Below are positions 34,630 through 43,231 of a stretch of 64,000 nucleotides of DNA, one piece after another. The stretch spans positions 868,001 through 932,000 of the forward strand of contig CAVZGP010000009.1 in NCBI GenBank assembly GCA_963774765.1, read 5' to 3'. How positions within the stretch are numbered: the stretch's first letter is position 1; every line of letters begins with the position of its first letter. The notes under the pieces are model-generated. The model was not told the DNA's origin. It saw only the letters and a program-made list of their open reading frames with translations, and did no database searches. The stretch is from Sva-07 sp963774765. Lineage in GTDB: Bacteria; Actinomycetota; Acidimicrobiia; Acidimicrobiales; Ilumatobacteraceae. Made by a program: the position numbers and the translations under genes.

Positions 34630-35097
34630 CTTCTCGAGCAGCGCCAGCTCGCGATGGAAGTCGGCGGCCGCGTCGAAGTCCTTGTAGACGCTCGCGAAGC
34701 GGAGGTACGCGACCTCGTCGACCGTGCGCAGCTGATCGAGCACGGCCAGGCCCACGTTCGCGCTGGTCACCGTGGACCCGAGCAACCGCATCGAGTCCTC
34801 GACCACCGTCGCGATCGCTTCGAGCTGCTCATCGGGCACGTTGCGACCCTTCGTCGCCGCGGCCATGCCACCAATGAGCTTCTTGCGATCGAACCGCTCG
34901 ATGCCGCCATGCGACTTCGTCACCGAGAGCGGTGCGTGGTCGACGCGTTCGAACGTGGTGAATCGCTGCGTACAGGCGAGGCACTCGCGGCGCCGACGGA
35001 TGGCGGTGCCTTCCTCGGCGACGCGGGAGTCGACGACCTTGGTGTCGTCGGCACGACAGACGGGACAGAACACGCCTGCAGGATACTGCGCGGCCAT
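34612..35097 (-). CDS. nrdR: Transcriptional repressor NrdR
   Basis: 161 residues from ATG 35097. The zinc ribbon is FCPVCRADDTKVVDSR with the second pair in RRECLACTQRFTTFERV (the linker RRRRECLAC is the nucleic-acid-binding part), followed by an ATP-cone (VTKSHGGIERFDRKKLIGGM). NrdR senses ATP/dATP and represses ribonucleotide reductase genes. It lies close to nrdJ on the same strand, separated by the molybdenum enzyme and the RibD-like gene. The N-terminus is about ten residues longer than usual. Confidence 0.95.
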   Translation of the reverse strand: MAAQYPAGVFCPVCRADDTKVVDSRVAEEGTAIRRRRECLACTQRFTTFERVDHAPLSVTKSHGGIERFDRKKLIGGMAAATKGRNVPDEQLEAIATVVEDSMRLLGSTVTSANVGLAVLDQLRTVDEVAYLRFASVYKDFDAAADFHRELALLEKSVSAP

Positions 35098-35138
35098 CGT
35101 CGGGCCCCGGCAGGACGGCCCGACGATGGCACGCGAGT

Positions 35139-35519
35139 TCAGGGCAGGCGGACCGCCTGGCCGACTTGGATGGCCGTGCCGCCGTTGACGTCGATGAGAG
35201 CATCGACGAATCGGGCCTGGCCCACCTCGCCGCGGTACTGCTCGGCGATCGACCACAAGGTGTCTCCGGACTGAGCGACGTGGATCCGCACGACCGGGGA
35301 CGTTGTGAGATCGGTGGCCGCTACGGGTCGAGCCCCGACGTCGAGCAACGCGCCGAGCGCTGACGACGCTGCGATGGCGACCAGCACGACGACGATGGCG
35401 ACGATCAAGGCGGCCATCAGACGTCGTGCGGCGTAGTTGACACGACGCTCGGTTCGTGGGCGCACACCCACGGACGGACGGACTGCGTGGGCTTTCGTCG
35501 GGTACATGGTGGCGGTCAT
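35139..35519 (-). CDS. LysM membrane protein next to lexA (YneA/ChiZ/DivS-like position)
   Basis: 126 residues from ATG 35519. A basic N-terminus (RPRTERRVNYAARRL) precedes one membrane helix (MAALIVAIVVVLVAIAASSA), and the outside part ends with a LysM domain (IHVAQSGDTLWSIAEQY and ALIDVNGGTAIQVGQAVRLP) that should bind peptidoglycan. Size, topology and divergent position next to lexA match SOS-induced division suppressors of other Gram-positives. Two or three LexA-type boxes lie between the two genes, so SOS control is likely. A hydrolase domain is not visible. Confidence 0.8.
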   Translation of the reverse strand: MTATMYPTKAHAVRPSVGVRPRTERRVNYAARRLMAALIVAIVVVLVAIAASSALGALLDVGARPVAATDLTTSPVVRIHVAQSGDTLWSIAEQYRGEVGQARFVDALIDVNGGTAIQVGQAVRLP

Positions 35520-35582
35520 CGGGTGCTCCGTGGGATCTGGCAGGTTCGTGTTCTGAGATTCGTTCGATCGGCACGACATACC

Positions 35583-35612
35583 GAAACAGGTGTTCGCTCG
35601 AACGACTGTTCG
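35583..35612. promoter_or_regulatory. Two LexA (SOS) boxes in the lexA / LysM intergenic region
   Basis: CGAACGACTGTTCG at 35599-35612 is a perfect CGAAC-N4-GTTCG box and is the exact reverse complement of the box before recA. A weaker site with half GTTCG (GAAACAGGTGTTCG) lies at 35583-35596, three bases away. Confidence 0.85.
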
Positions 35613-35663
35613 CCAGTGAAGCAGGGGCGCCCACCCGATGTCAACCCCCATTGCGAAATTTCT

Positions 35664-35677
35664 CGAACGACTGTTCC
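35664..35677. promoter_or_regulatory. LexA (SOS) box closest to lexA
   Basis: CGAACGACTGTTCC, one mismatch from the perfect box at 35599. It lies 13 bases before the likely lexA -35 element, so LexA binding could block lexA transcription. Confidence 0.8.
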
Positions 35678-35689
35678 CGGTACAGATGT

Positions 35690-35718
35690 TTGACCGCGAG
35701 ACATCAAATCAGTACGCT
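35690..35718 (+). promoter_or_regulatory. lexA promoter, leaderless
   Basis: -35 TTGACC at 35690-35695 and -10 TACGCT at 35713-35718, spacing 17. The -10 ends 6 bases before the ATG at 35725, so transcription would begin at or very near the start codon and the mRNA would have no leader. Confidence 0.6.
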
Positions 35719-35724
35719 GTTCGC

Positions 35725-36354
35725 ATGGCTCCCCCGATCAGTACGCGACAGCGAGACATCCTCGAATTCATCGAACAACAGATCCGCGAGCGGGGCTACC
35801 CGCCATCGGTGCGTGAAATCGGCGATGCCGTCGGTCTCACGTCGCCGTCCACCGTGCACAGCCACCTCAACACCTTGCAGCGGCTGGGCTACCTTCGCCG
35901 GGACCCGACCAAACCCCGTGCCATCGAGGTGCGCTACGACGTCAACAGTGGGGCGATGATGGAGCGCCGACCGGTGCGCCACATCCCGCTGGTTGGTGAC
36001 GTCGCTGCCGGCACCGACGTGTTGGCCGAGGAGAACGTCGAGGAACTGCTGCCGGTGCCGGTCGATTTCACCGGCGACGGCGAATTGTTCATGCTGCGGG
36101 TGCGTGGCGACTCGATGATCGAGATCGGCATCCTCGACGGCGACTTCGTGGTGGCCACCCAGATCGCCAACCCGAACAACGGCGACATCGTCGTCGCCGG
36201 AATCCCGGGCGGCGAGGCCACGATCAAGACCTACAGCCGCTCCGGCGCCGAAGTCACCCTCACTCCGGCGAACTCCTCGATGGAGCCGATGCAGTTCACC
36301 GCCGACGAGGTCGAGATCTACGGCAAGGTCGTCACGGTGATGCGCCGCTACTGA
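35725..36354 (+). CDS. lexA: LexA repressor
   Basis: 209 residues from ATG 35725. The DNA-binding winged helix is RQRDILEFIEQQIRERGYPP followed by SVREIGDAVGLTSPSTVHSH. The cleavage site is the alanine-glycine in GDVAAGTDVL, and the serine-lysine protease dyad is in RGDSMIEIGILDGDFVVA (Ser) and VAGIPGGEATIKTY (Lys). LexA represses the SOS genes until RecA-ssDNA filaments promote its self-cleavage. It controls itself through the boxes upstream. The ORF upstream of this ATG is open but lies in the promoter, so the shorter form was chosen. Confidence 0.97.
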   Translation: MAPPISTRQRDILEFIEQQIRERGYPPSVREIGDAVGLTSPSTVHSHLNTLQRLGYLRRDPTKPRAIEVRYDVNSGAMMERRPVRHIPLVGDVAAGTDVLAEENVEELLPVPVDFTGDGELFMLRVRGDSMIEIGILDGDFVVATQIANPNNGDIVVAGIPGGEATIKTYSRSGAEVTLTPANSSMEPMQFTADEVEIYGKVVTVMRRY

Positions 36355-36365
36355 TGCGCCGCTAC
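36338..36365. repeat. 14-bp tandem duplication at the lexA stop codon
   Basis: TGATGCGCCGCTAC occurs twice in direct succession (36338-36351 and 36352-36365). The first TGA of the second unit is the lexA stop, and the convergent gene's stop (CTA on this strand, 36362-36364) also lies in the second unit. Confidence 0.8.
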
Positions 36366-37159
36366 TGAGGCGGAGCGGGCGGACCCCACGGCGACGACGG
36401 ACGTTCAGGCGTGCTCGACGTCGGGGGACGAGGTGCCCAGCCGGAAGGCGGCGGCGCGGTGAGCGGCGGGCCCGCCGGTCCCGTGGCGCCAGTCGTGGGC
36501 GATGGGGTCGGGAATCCAGGCGGACTGGCTGGCCAGCCACCTCCATCGGGGGTCCACGGCGCGCCAGGAGTCGCCGGCGCCGGCGGCCGGCGGCTGCCGA
36601 GCACGAGGAGGAGCCCGCCGACGACCAGACCGACGATCGCAGCGGCGAGGGCGCCCCAGCGCAGGAGCGCCACCCCCTCGTCGGGGGTTCGTCCGATCGC
36701 GACGGCGAATGAGTCGCCGCCGGTCGGGACAACGGTGAGCACGTGATCGCCCGCCGTGTCGATCTGCACCTCGCCCAGCGACGAACCGACGAAACCATCG
36801 ACGTCGTAACTCACCTCGGTCGACTCCTCGACGTCGATCTCGTCGCCGTCCGGATCACGCAGGATCAGATCGACCGCAGGCACATTCTCGGGATCGCGGT
36901 CGTACTGCAGGTCGGCATCGCATGCTCCGGCCAGTCCGTCGAACTCGCCGGTCGTCTCGACGTACAACACGAACGTGCCGGTCGACTCGAAGTCGAGCGT
37001 CGTGTCACAGCCGACCGGTGCCCTCGCGAACCCGGCCACGTTGTCGGCCTCGCGGTTCCCGCCGGCGATCCACAGGGCCACGGCCATGCCGACAAGCCCA
37101 ACGATCAGGAGCACTCCGACCACGAGCATCCATGTGCGACGGCCACGGCGCTGGGTCAT
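36362..37159 (-). CDS. Membrane protein with extracellular beta domain and proline-rich tail
   Basis: 265 residues from ATG 37159. A basic start (MTQRRGRRTWM) leads into a membrane helix (LVVGVLLIVGLVGMAVALWI). Next comes an exposed region of about 110 residues with beta-rich motifs (FVLYVETTGEFDGLAGACDA, VSYDVDGFVGSSLGEVQI), a second helix (LRWGALAAAIVGLVVGGLLL) and a C-terminal proline/glycine-rich tail (PGAPWTPDGGGWPASP and SPWGPPAPPQ). No known domain is recognised. It ends convergent with lexA. Confidence 0.65.
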   Translation of the reverse strand: MTQRRGRRTWMLVVGVLLIVGLVGMAVALWIAGGNREADNVAGFARAPVGCDTTLDFESTGTFVLYVETTGEFDGLAGACDADLQYDRDPENVPAVDLILRDPDGDEIDVEESTEVSYDVDGFVGSSLGEVQIDTAGDHVLTVVPTGGDSFAVAIGRTPDEGVALLRWGALAAAIVGLVVGGLLLVLGSRRPPAPATPGAPWTPDGGGWPASPPGFPTPSPTTGATGPAGPPLTAPPPSGWAPRPPTSSTPERPSSPWGPPAPPQ

Positions 37160-37205
37160 CGGTCGTCCTCCTGTTCCGTCATCTCGGCATGGTTCGTCAC
37201 GTGCG

Positions 37206-38318
37206 TCAGCATCGCGAGGCAGACAAGCGTTCGGCCACGAGTTGCACGCGATCGTCAGGTTGTACCACGGCGACACGCACGAACCGGGAACCATCCGGGC
37301 CGTAGAACTCGCCGGGGCTGACGAGCGCGCCACCATCGCGAGCCAGTCGTTCGGTGTAGTCCCACCCGTCGCCTACGGGGATCCAGAGGTAGAACGCTCC
37401 ATCGGGCGTCGGCACCTCCGCGTCCGACCAGTCCGACAACACCGACGCCAGCAATTCGAGCCGGGCCCTGTAGCGCTCACGCTGGAGTTCGACGTGCTCG
37501 TCGTCGTCGAGCGCGGCGACCGCTGCTGCCTGGGCCGGGCCGGGCACCATCATGCCGACGTGCTTGCGTACCTCCTGCAGATACCCCACGAGTTCGGCAT
37601 CGCCTGCGTAGAAGCCGACACGGACACCAGCCAGGTTCGACCGCTTCGACAACGAATGGACGGCGACGACGCCGTCGAGGCCTGACTCGAGAATGGTGCG
37701 GCCGGGACCGGTCCACGTGAACTCGACGTAGCACTCGTCGGAGAACACCGCGACGTCATGTGCCCTCCCCCATCGGGCGGCCGCATCGAGGTCGTCGAGC
37801 GCTCCCGTCGGATTGCCGGGACTGTTCACCCACAGCAGCAGTGCACGCTCGGCGTCGGCGGAGTCGATCGAGTCGAGATCCATCCGCCCATCCGGCAGCG
37901 CTCGCACGGGCACTGGCCGACATCCCGCCAGGATCGCCCCCATCTCGTAACTGGGATAGGAGATCGCCGGGTACAGCACCGTGTCGCGCGACGGCGTGCG
38001 TAAGTGCATCCACTGCGGCAGCGTCGCGACGAACTCCTTCGAGCCGATGGTGGCACCGATCTGGCCGGCCGGGACGTCGACGCCGAATCGCCGTTGCATC
38101 CAACGGTTGGCGGCCTGACGCAAGGCGGGCGTGCCGATACTGGGCGGGTACGACCGTTCGGTTCCGCTCGACGACAATGCTTCGATCACGCGTTCGGGGG
38201 GCGGGTCGAACGGGGTACCGATCGAGAGATCGACCGTGCCACCGTCGTGGGCGTCGGTGATCGGAAGCAGACGGTTGAGCCGGTCGTACGGGTACGGCGG
38301 CGGGACGAAGCCGCTCAC
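37206..38318 (-). CDS. dapC: Succinyldiaminopimelate aminotransferase (DapC)
   Basis: 370 residues from GTG 38318, overlapping the hflX stop (GTGA). It is a class I/II PLP enzyme: LSIGTPFDPPPERVIEA (residues 30-46), RSYPPSIGTPALRQAANRW, VNSPGNPTGALDDLDA, SDECYVEFTW, and the lysine-containing VHSLSKRSNLAGVRVGFY, with FVRVAVVQPDDR near the end. The fit to actinobacterial DapC and the place beside dapF support N-succinyl-2,6-diaminopimelate aminotransfer in lysine/peptidoglycan synthesis. Other class I aminotransferases cannot be fully excluded. Confidence 0.9.
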   Translation of the reverse strand: MSGFVPPPYPYDRLNRLLPITDAHDGGTVDLSIGTPFDPPPERVIEALSSSGTERSYPPSIGTPALRQAANRWMQRRFGVDVPAGQIGATIGSKEFVATLPQWMHLRTPSRDTVLYPAISYPSYEMGAILAGCRPVPVRALPDGRMDLDSIDSADAERALLLWVNSPGNPTGALDDLDAAARWGRAHDVAVFSDECYVEFTWTGPGRTILESGLDGVVAVHSLSKRSNLAGVRVGFYAGDAELVGYLQEVRKHVGMMVPGPAQAAAVAALDDDEHVELQRERYRARLELLASVLSDWSDAEVPTPDGAFYLWIPVGDGWDYTERLARDGGALVSPGEFYGPDGSRFVRVAVVQPDDRVQLVAERLSASRC

Positions 38319-39626
38319 GTCGACGCTGCCGACGCGAACTCGGAGAGACGTCCGGCAGAAGCGTCGGAGAGCCGCGCTCGAATGGTCCACGCCTCGGGAC
38401 CGTCAGCGACCGAGACAACCTCGCCCTCGCGATGCACGGCGGCGAGGATGTCGCCCCGGTCGTATGGAACGACCAACTCGTGCACGACGGTCAACGCGCG
38501 AAGACGGTCGGCAAGCGTGCGCAGGAACACCTCGAGTCCCTCCCCGGTCGCCGCCGAGATCGCCACCGACCCCGGATTGTCCTCGACCAACTGCTTCGCG
38601 GTGCCGGGCGCGAGATCGGCCTTGTTGAACACGAACAGTTCAGGGACCGCCGTGGCGTCGATCTCGCCGAGCACCTCGTGCACCGCATCGATCTGACCCT
38701 CGGGGTCGGGTGCGCTCGCGTCGACCACGTGCACGAGATAGTCGGCCAGCGCCGCCACCTCGAGCGTTCCCTTGAACGACTCGACCAGACCATGCGGAAG
38801 GCGATTGATGAATCCGACGGTGTCCGACAGCAGCACCGGCTCGCCGCCCGGCAGCGAAAGGCGCCGAGTCGTGGGATCGAGCGTGGCGAACAGTCTGTTC
38901 TCGACCAACACACCCGAGTCGGTCAACCGATTCAGCAGTGAGGACTTGCCGGCGTTGGTGTACCCCACGATGGCAACCGAATCGAGGCCGCTGCGCCCGC
39001 GGCCCTTGCGTTGGAGTTCCCGGGTGTCCGCGAGCGTCGTCGAGGTCGCGCTCGAGTTTGTTGATTCGTCGCATGATGCGCCGGCGGTCGACCTCGATCT
39101 TGGTCTCGCCGCCACCGAAGCGTGCCCCGACACCGCCGCGCTGCTGCGAGAGCTTGGCATCGGCGCCGCGTCGCAACCGTGGTAGCCGATAGCGCAACAG
39201 GGCGAGTTCGACCTGGGCCTTGCCTTCGAGGGTGTGAGCGTTCTGGCCGAAGATGTCGAGGATCACGGCGGTGCGATCGAGGGCGGTCCGGCCGAGCAGC
39301 TTCTCGAGGTTGTACTGCTGGCCCGGTGAGAGCTCGTTGTCGAACACGACCGTGTCGGCGTCGACGGCGAGGCACAGCTGCTTGAGTTCCTCGGCCTTGC
39401 CCTTGCCGATGTACCAGGTGTGATCCGGGCTGTCACGACGCTGCACCATGCGAGCCGCCACGTCGGCGCCGGCGGTGTCGACCAGCAGCTCCAACTCGTC
39501 GAGGCTTGCGTCGACCGCTTCGTCGGCTTCGCGGGGGTCGGCAACCGCGACGAGCACGATCTTCTCCCGGATCGTACGGTCGATGAGGGTGGCGCCGAGC
39601 GCTTCGTTGTACGGAGTGTTGCTCAC
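38315..39626 (-). CDS. hflX: GTPase HflX (one frameshift)
   Basis: About 437 residues from GTG 39626. The N-terminal HflX domain contains VLVAVADPREADEAVDASLD, HTWYIGKGKAEELKQLC, DNELSPGQQYNLEKLLG and ILDIFGQNAHTLEGKAQVEL, then RYRLPRLR and GGGETKIEVDRRRI. The G-domain follows: VAIVGYTNAGKSSLLN (G1), LFATLDPTTR (G2), LLSDTVGFI (G3), FVFNKADL (G4). HflX splits stalled ribosomes under stress. The frame breaks near 39040 in a short stretch between domains and one deleted base repairs it. Both ends overlap neighbours (dapF, dapC). Confidence 0.94.
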
Positions 39627-40442
39627 GCGGGACCTCGACCTCGATCGTCGCGATGAACGTGGCGGGCCCGGTGAGGATCGCCCGTCGCGGTGACATCGTC
39701 GCCGAAGCTGCACGGTGGCCGTTCCGCCGTCCATGTGCACGACGACATCGCCGGCGCCACGGGCGACCAGGCCCCACGATCGGGCTGCGTAGGCAGCTGC
39801 ACACGCACCGGTGCCGCACGCTTCGGTGATGCCGGCGCCACGTTCGTGCACGCGCATCGTGATGGCGTTCGGTTCGGGACCGGGCTCGACGATCTCGAGG
39901 TTGACGTGCGGCACCTGGCCGCCGAGGCCAGCGAGGTCGACCGCGGTCACGTCGTCGACGCCGACGACGCTGTGCGGATTGCCGAGGCTGAGGTGAGCCA
40001 CCGGGCGATCGGGGTGGCAGCCGAGCGCCGCCCACCCGGTCGGCTCGATCGAGGTTCGACACGTCGCCCATGTCGACGCTGGCGACGATCGTCGCCGGGT
40101 CGTCGGTGCTGTCGAGCACCACCAGCCGGTCGCCGGCATCGGTGAGGATCAGTTGATCCGACAGGTCGCCACGGCGTTCGACGAGCGCCTGCGCGAAGCA
40201 GCGGATGCCGTTGCCGCTCATCTCGGCCCGGACTGCCGTCGGCGTTGTAGAGCGTCATTCGTGCCGCGTATCCGTCAGCCGACTCTCGCGATGAGCAGGC
40301 CGTCGGCACCGACGCCGCGACGGCGGTCGCAGAGCCGCCGAGCCAGGTCGGCAAGATCAGCCACGTCGTCGACACCGGGATGGAACGCGACGAGGAAGTC
40401 GTTGCCGAGGCCGTGGTGTTTGGTGAGGGTCAGCGTGGTCAT
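39623..40442 (-). CDS. dapF: Diaminopimelate epimerase (several frameshifts)
   Basis: The gene starts ATG 40442 (MTTLTLTKHHGLGNDFLVAF) and reads through GVGADGLLIAR, TLYNADGS, MSGNGIRCFAQALVERRGDL, LSLGNPHSVVGVDDVT and EACGTGACAAAYAARSWG, ending near a GPATFIATIE stretch. The frame changes near 40270, 40225 and 40040 and again near 39700. The second catalytic cysteine is in EACGTGACA; the first catalytic position reads MSGNGIRC (serine in place of the usual cysteine), a variant reported in actinobacteria. The enzyme makes meso-diaminopimelate for peptidoglycan and lysine. The number of shifts makes error likely. Confidence 0.88.
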
Positions 40443-41329
40443 GCGGTGAGAGCTTCGATCACGATCGGCACCGCCTCGGCGACGGCGTCGTGTTCGACAT
40501 CGATCCAGCGTACGCGTGGATCGCGACGGAACCATCGCTCCTGGCGGACGGCGAACTGGCGGGTGCGGGTGACGATCAAGGCGATCGCTTCATCCTCGCT
40601 CATCCGGCCCTCGATCGACTCGAGGATTTCCTTGTAGCCGAGGGCTTGCGCAGCGGTTCTGGAGAAGCCGACGTCGGCGAGCGCCGCCACTTCGGCGACG
40701 AGCCCGTCGGCGATCATCTGGTGGACGCGCCGGACGATGCGGTCAGCAATCACGTCACGGGGCCACCGCAACCCGATCTGGGCGACCGGCGACGCCGGGT
40801 AGTCGTCAACGCCCGGGCCGAACGAGCTGAACGCTCGGCCGCTGCCGAGTGTGACCTCCAACGCGCGGATGAGGCGTCGTCGATTCGTCGGCTCCATCTT
40901 GACCGTTGCGTCCGGATCGAGCGTTCTGAGGCGCTCGAACAGCGCCGCGGTGTCAGGATCGGCTTCCAGCTCGCTGCGGATGTCGCGCCACTGTCCCGGG
41001 AGGTCGAAGTCGTCGATCACGACCCGGTGGTACAAGCCGGTGCCGCCCACGAGCAACGCTCGGTGGCCGCGGCTGCCGATGGCGGCCAGCGCGTCGGTGT
41101 ACGCCTCGCGGCAGTCGGCGACGGTGAACTCATCGGTCGACTCGACGACGTCGAGCAGGTGATGCGGGATTTCGGCGCGCTCGGCGGGCGTCGGCTTTGC
41201 GGTGCCGATGTCCATGCCCCGGTAGACCTGCATGCTGTCGATCGAGACGAGTTCGACATCACCGAGTGTTCGCGCGGCTGCCAGCGCGACAGCCGACTTC
41301 CCGGAGGCTGTCGATCCGACGATCGCCAC
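40439..41329 (-). CDS. miaA: tRNA dimethylallyltransferase MiaA
   Basis: 296 residues from GTG 41329. The P-loop is AIVGSTASGKSAVALA (residues 2-17), with the substrate-binding SIDSMQVYRGMDIGTAKPT and VGGTGLYHRVVIDDFDLPG, then NRRRLIRALEVT and a C-terminal AAQALGYKEILESI. It adds a dimethylallyl group to A37 of tRNAs that read UNN codons. Its stop overlaps the dapF start (ATGA). It pairs functionally with miaB, one gene upstream. Confidence 0.96.
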   Translation of the reverse strand: MAIVGSTASGKSAVALAAARTLGDVELVSIDSMQVYRGMDIGTAKPTPAERAEIPHHLLDVVESTDEFTVADCREAYTDALAAIGSRGHRALLVGGTGLYHRVVIDDFDLPGQWRDIRSELEADPDTAALFERLRTLDPDATVKMEPTNRRRLIRALEVTLGSGRAFSSFGPGVDDYPASPVAQIGLRWPRDVIADRIVRRVHQMIADGLVAEVAALADVGFSRTAAQALGYKEILESIEGRMSEDEAIALIVTRTRQFAVRQERWFRRDPRVRWIDVEHDAVAEAVPIVIEALTA

Positions 41330-41349
41330 CCTGTGGAGTGTCTGGGTGT

Positions 41350-41652
41350 TCAGAGCAGCTCGCCCTCGGCGATGCGCTGATGATGGTGGATCACCTCGGC
41401 CACGATGAACCGCAGGAACTTCTCGGTGAACACCGGATCGAGCCCCGACTGTTCGGCGAGCGCCCGGAGTCGTTCGATCTGGACGCGCTCACGGTCCTCA
41501 TCGGCGGCCGGAAGATCGACCGTTGCCTTGTACCGCCCGACCGCCTTGGTGATCTTGAAGCGCTCTGCCAGCAGGTGCACCAGCGCCGCGTCGATGTTGT
41601 CGATGCTGGCTCGGTAGTCGGCCAACTGCGGATCGACGCTCGCCTCACTCAT
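41350..41652 (-). CDS. Chorismate mutase, AroQ class
   Basis: 100 residues, three-helix AroQ type: PQLADYRASIDNIDAALVHL (first helix with the conserved arginine), LAERFKITKAVGRYKATVDL, and FTEKFLRFIVAEVIHHHQRI with the conserved active-site residues. The enzyme converts chorismate to prephenate for phenylalanine and tyrosine. The upstream class II DAHP synthase is far away, so the pair is not in one operon; here the gene lies between miaB and miaA. Confidence 0.9.
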   Translation of the reverse strand: MSEASVDPQLADYRASIDNIDAALVHLLAERFKITKAVGRYKATVDLPAADEDRERVQIERLRALAEQSGLDPVFTEKFLRFIVAEVIHHHQRIAEGELL

Positions 41653-41678
41653 CCCGTCGACGCTACTGGCCCACCCCG

Positions 41679-41753
41679 CCCCGCCCCGCCCGAAAAATGC
41701 CTGGATGTGCGCGCTGAGCGCGACAAACGAGGCATTTTTCGGGCGGGGCGGGG
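41679..41753. terminator. Large 24-bp inverted repeat between miaB and the chorismate mutase gene
   Basis: Perfect 24-bp arms at 41679-41702 and 41730-41753 (left arm ends CCCGAAAAATGCCT, right arm begins AGGCATTTTTCGGG) around a 27-base loop that itself contains CGCGCT/AGCGCG. It follows the miaB stop by one base on the minus strand. It likely ends miaB transcription, with the A/T run inside the stem, unlike a classical terminator. Confidence 0.65.
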
Positions 41754-41754
41754 G

Positions 41755-43176
41755 TCAGAGGGCTGCGACGGGGATGCGCAGCTTGTGCGTGGGTTCGGAG
41801 AGGAACTCGACGAAGCTGCCCTCGAGAAAGTGCGGGGCGCCGCGGGTGATCTCGACGGTGGCGTAGCTCCCGGTGCGGAGCGGGCGGGGAGGCACGAAGT
41901 GCACCAGCTTGTTCTGGCGCGTGCGACCGCTCGTGACGGACGGGTCGCGCTTGCTCGGGCCTTCGACGAGCACTTCTTCGATCCTGCCCACCCTCGCTTG
42001 ATGTCGCCGGAGTGCCGACCGCTCGACCACGAGGCGCAGACGCTCGAAACGTTCGGTGATCACGGCCGGGTCGATGAAGTCGGCCTCCATCGATGCCGCT
42101 TCGGTTCCCGTCCTGGGCGAAAAGATGAACGTGTAGGCGTAGTCGTACTCGGCCTCGGCGGCAACGGCCAGGGTCTGTTCGAAGTCGACCTCGGTCTCGC
42201 CGGGGAAGCCGACGATGATGTCGGTCGACACAGCGAGGTCGTCGATGGTCGAGCGGGCCTCGGCGAGGCGGGCGAGATAGCGCTCGGCGGAGTAGCCGCG
42301 ATGCATCCGGGCGAGCACATGGTCGCTGCCGGACTGGAGCGGATAGTGCAGGTGCTCGCACACCGCCGGCGTCTCTGCCATCGCGACGAAGGTCGCCGGG
42401 CGCATGTCCTTGGGGTGCGGGCTCGTGTAGCGGACCCGTCGGATTCCATCGACGGCACCGACGTCGCGCAGCAGATCGGCGAAGAGCGGGCGCAGTGCGC
42501 GGAATCGTCACCGGCCTGACGGGCCGCCAGCTGCAGGTCGCGGCCATAGCTGTTGACGTTCTGGCCGAGCAGGGTCACCTCGGTGACGCCGTCACCGCTC
42601 AACGCCGCAACCTCGGCGAGGATCTCGTCGTAGGGCCGGCTGATCTCGACCCCGCGCACCGCGGGCACGATGCAGAACGCACAGTTGTTGTCGCAGCCGA
42701 TCTGGATGGTGACCCACGCGTTGTACGACGTCTCGCGGCGTGCCGGGAGCGCCGAGGGGAACAGCGCCTGGTCGTCGATGACGGCCTCGGTGAGGATCTC
42801 GGTGATCGGGCGCTCGGCGGTGCGGGCCTCGGCCAGCAGTTCGGCCGCACGATGAACGTTGTGGGTGCCCATGACGACGTCGACGTGACCCGCCCGCGTG
42901 GCGACGAGGTCCTGGTCCTTCTGGGCGAGGCAACCGGAAACGACGATCTGGCGCCCCTCGCGTTCGCCCTTCCAGGTCTTGAGATGTCCGAGGTTGCCGT
43001 AGAGCTTGTTGTCGGCGTTCTCGCGGATACAGCACGTGTTGAGCACGACAACGTCGGCGTCGGCTTCGCTGTCGGCGCGGCACGAGCCCGTCGGCTTCGA
43101 GCAGACCCGAGATGCGCTCGGAGTCGTGCTCGTTCATCTGGCACCCGTAGGTGCGCACGATGTAGCTGCGGGACAT
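41755..43176 (-). CDS. miaB: tRNA-2-methylthio-N6-dimethylallyladenosine synthase MiaB (two frameshifts)
   Basis: About 473 residues from ATG 43176. N-terminal methylthiotransferase domain: SYIVRTYGCQMNEHDSERIS, MLNTCCIRENADNKLYGNLG, VSGCLAQKDQDLV. Radical SAM core: IQIGCDNNCAFCIVPAVRG (CxxxCxxC), LLGQNVNSYG, LHYPLQSGSDHVLARMHRGY, DIIVGFPGETEVDFEQTL. A TRAM domain lies at the end (RPLRTGSYATVEITRGAPHF). The frame breaks near 43085 (one extra base) and 42500 (one base short). It adds a methylthio group to the MiaA product in tRNA. Confidence 0.94.
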
Positions 43177-43231
43177 GGGCTCCGAGGCTACTGGTAGACG
43201 ACGCGGCCCTCTCGGGATTCTGCTCGCTATC

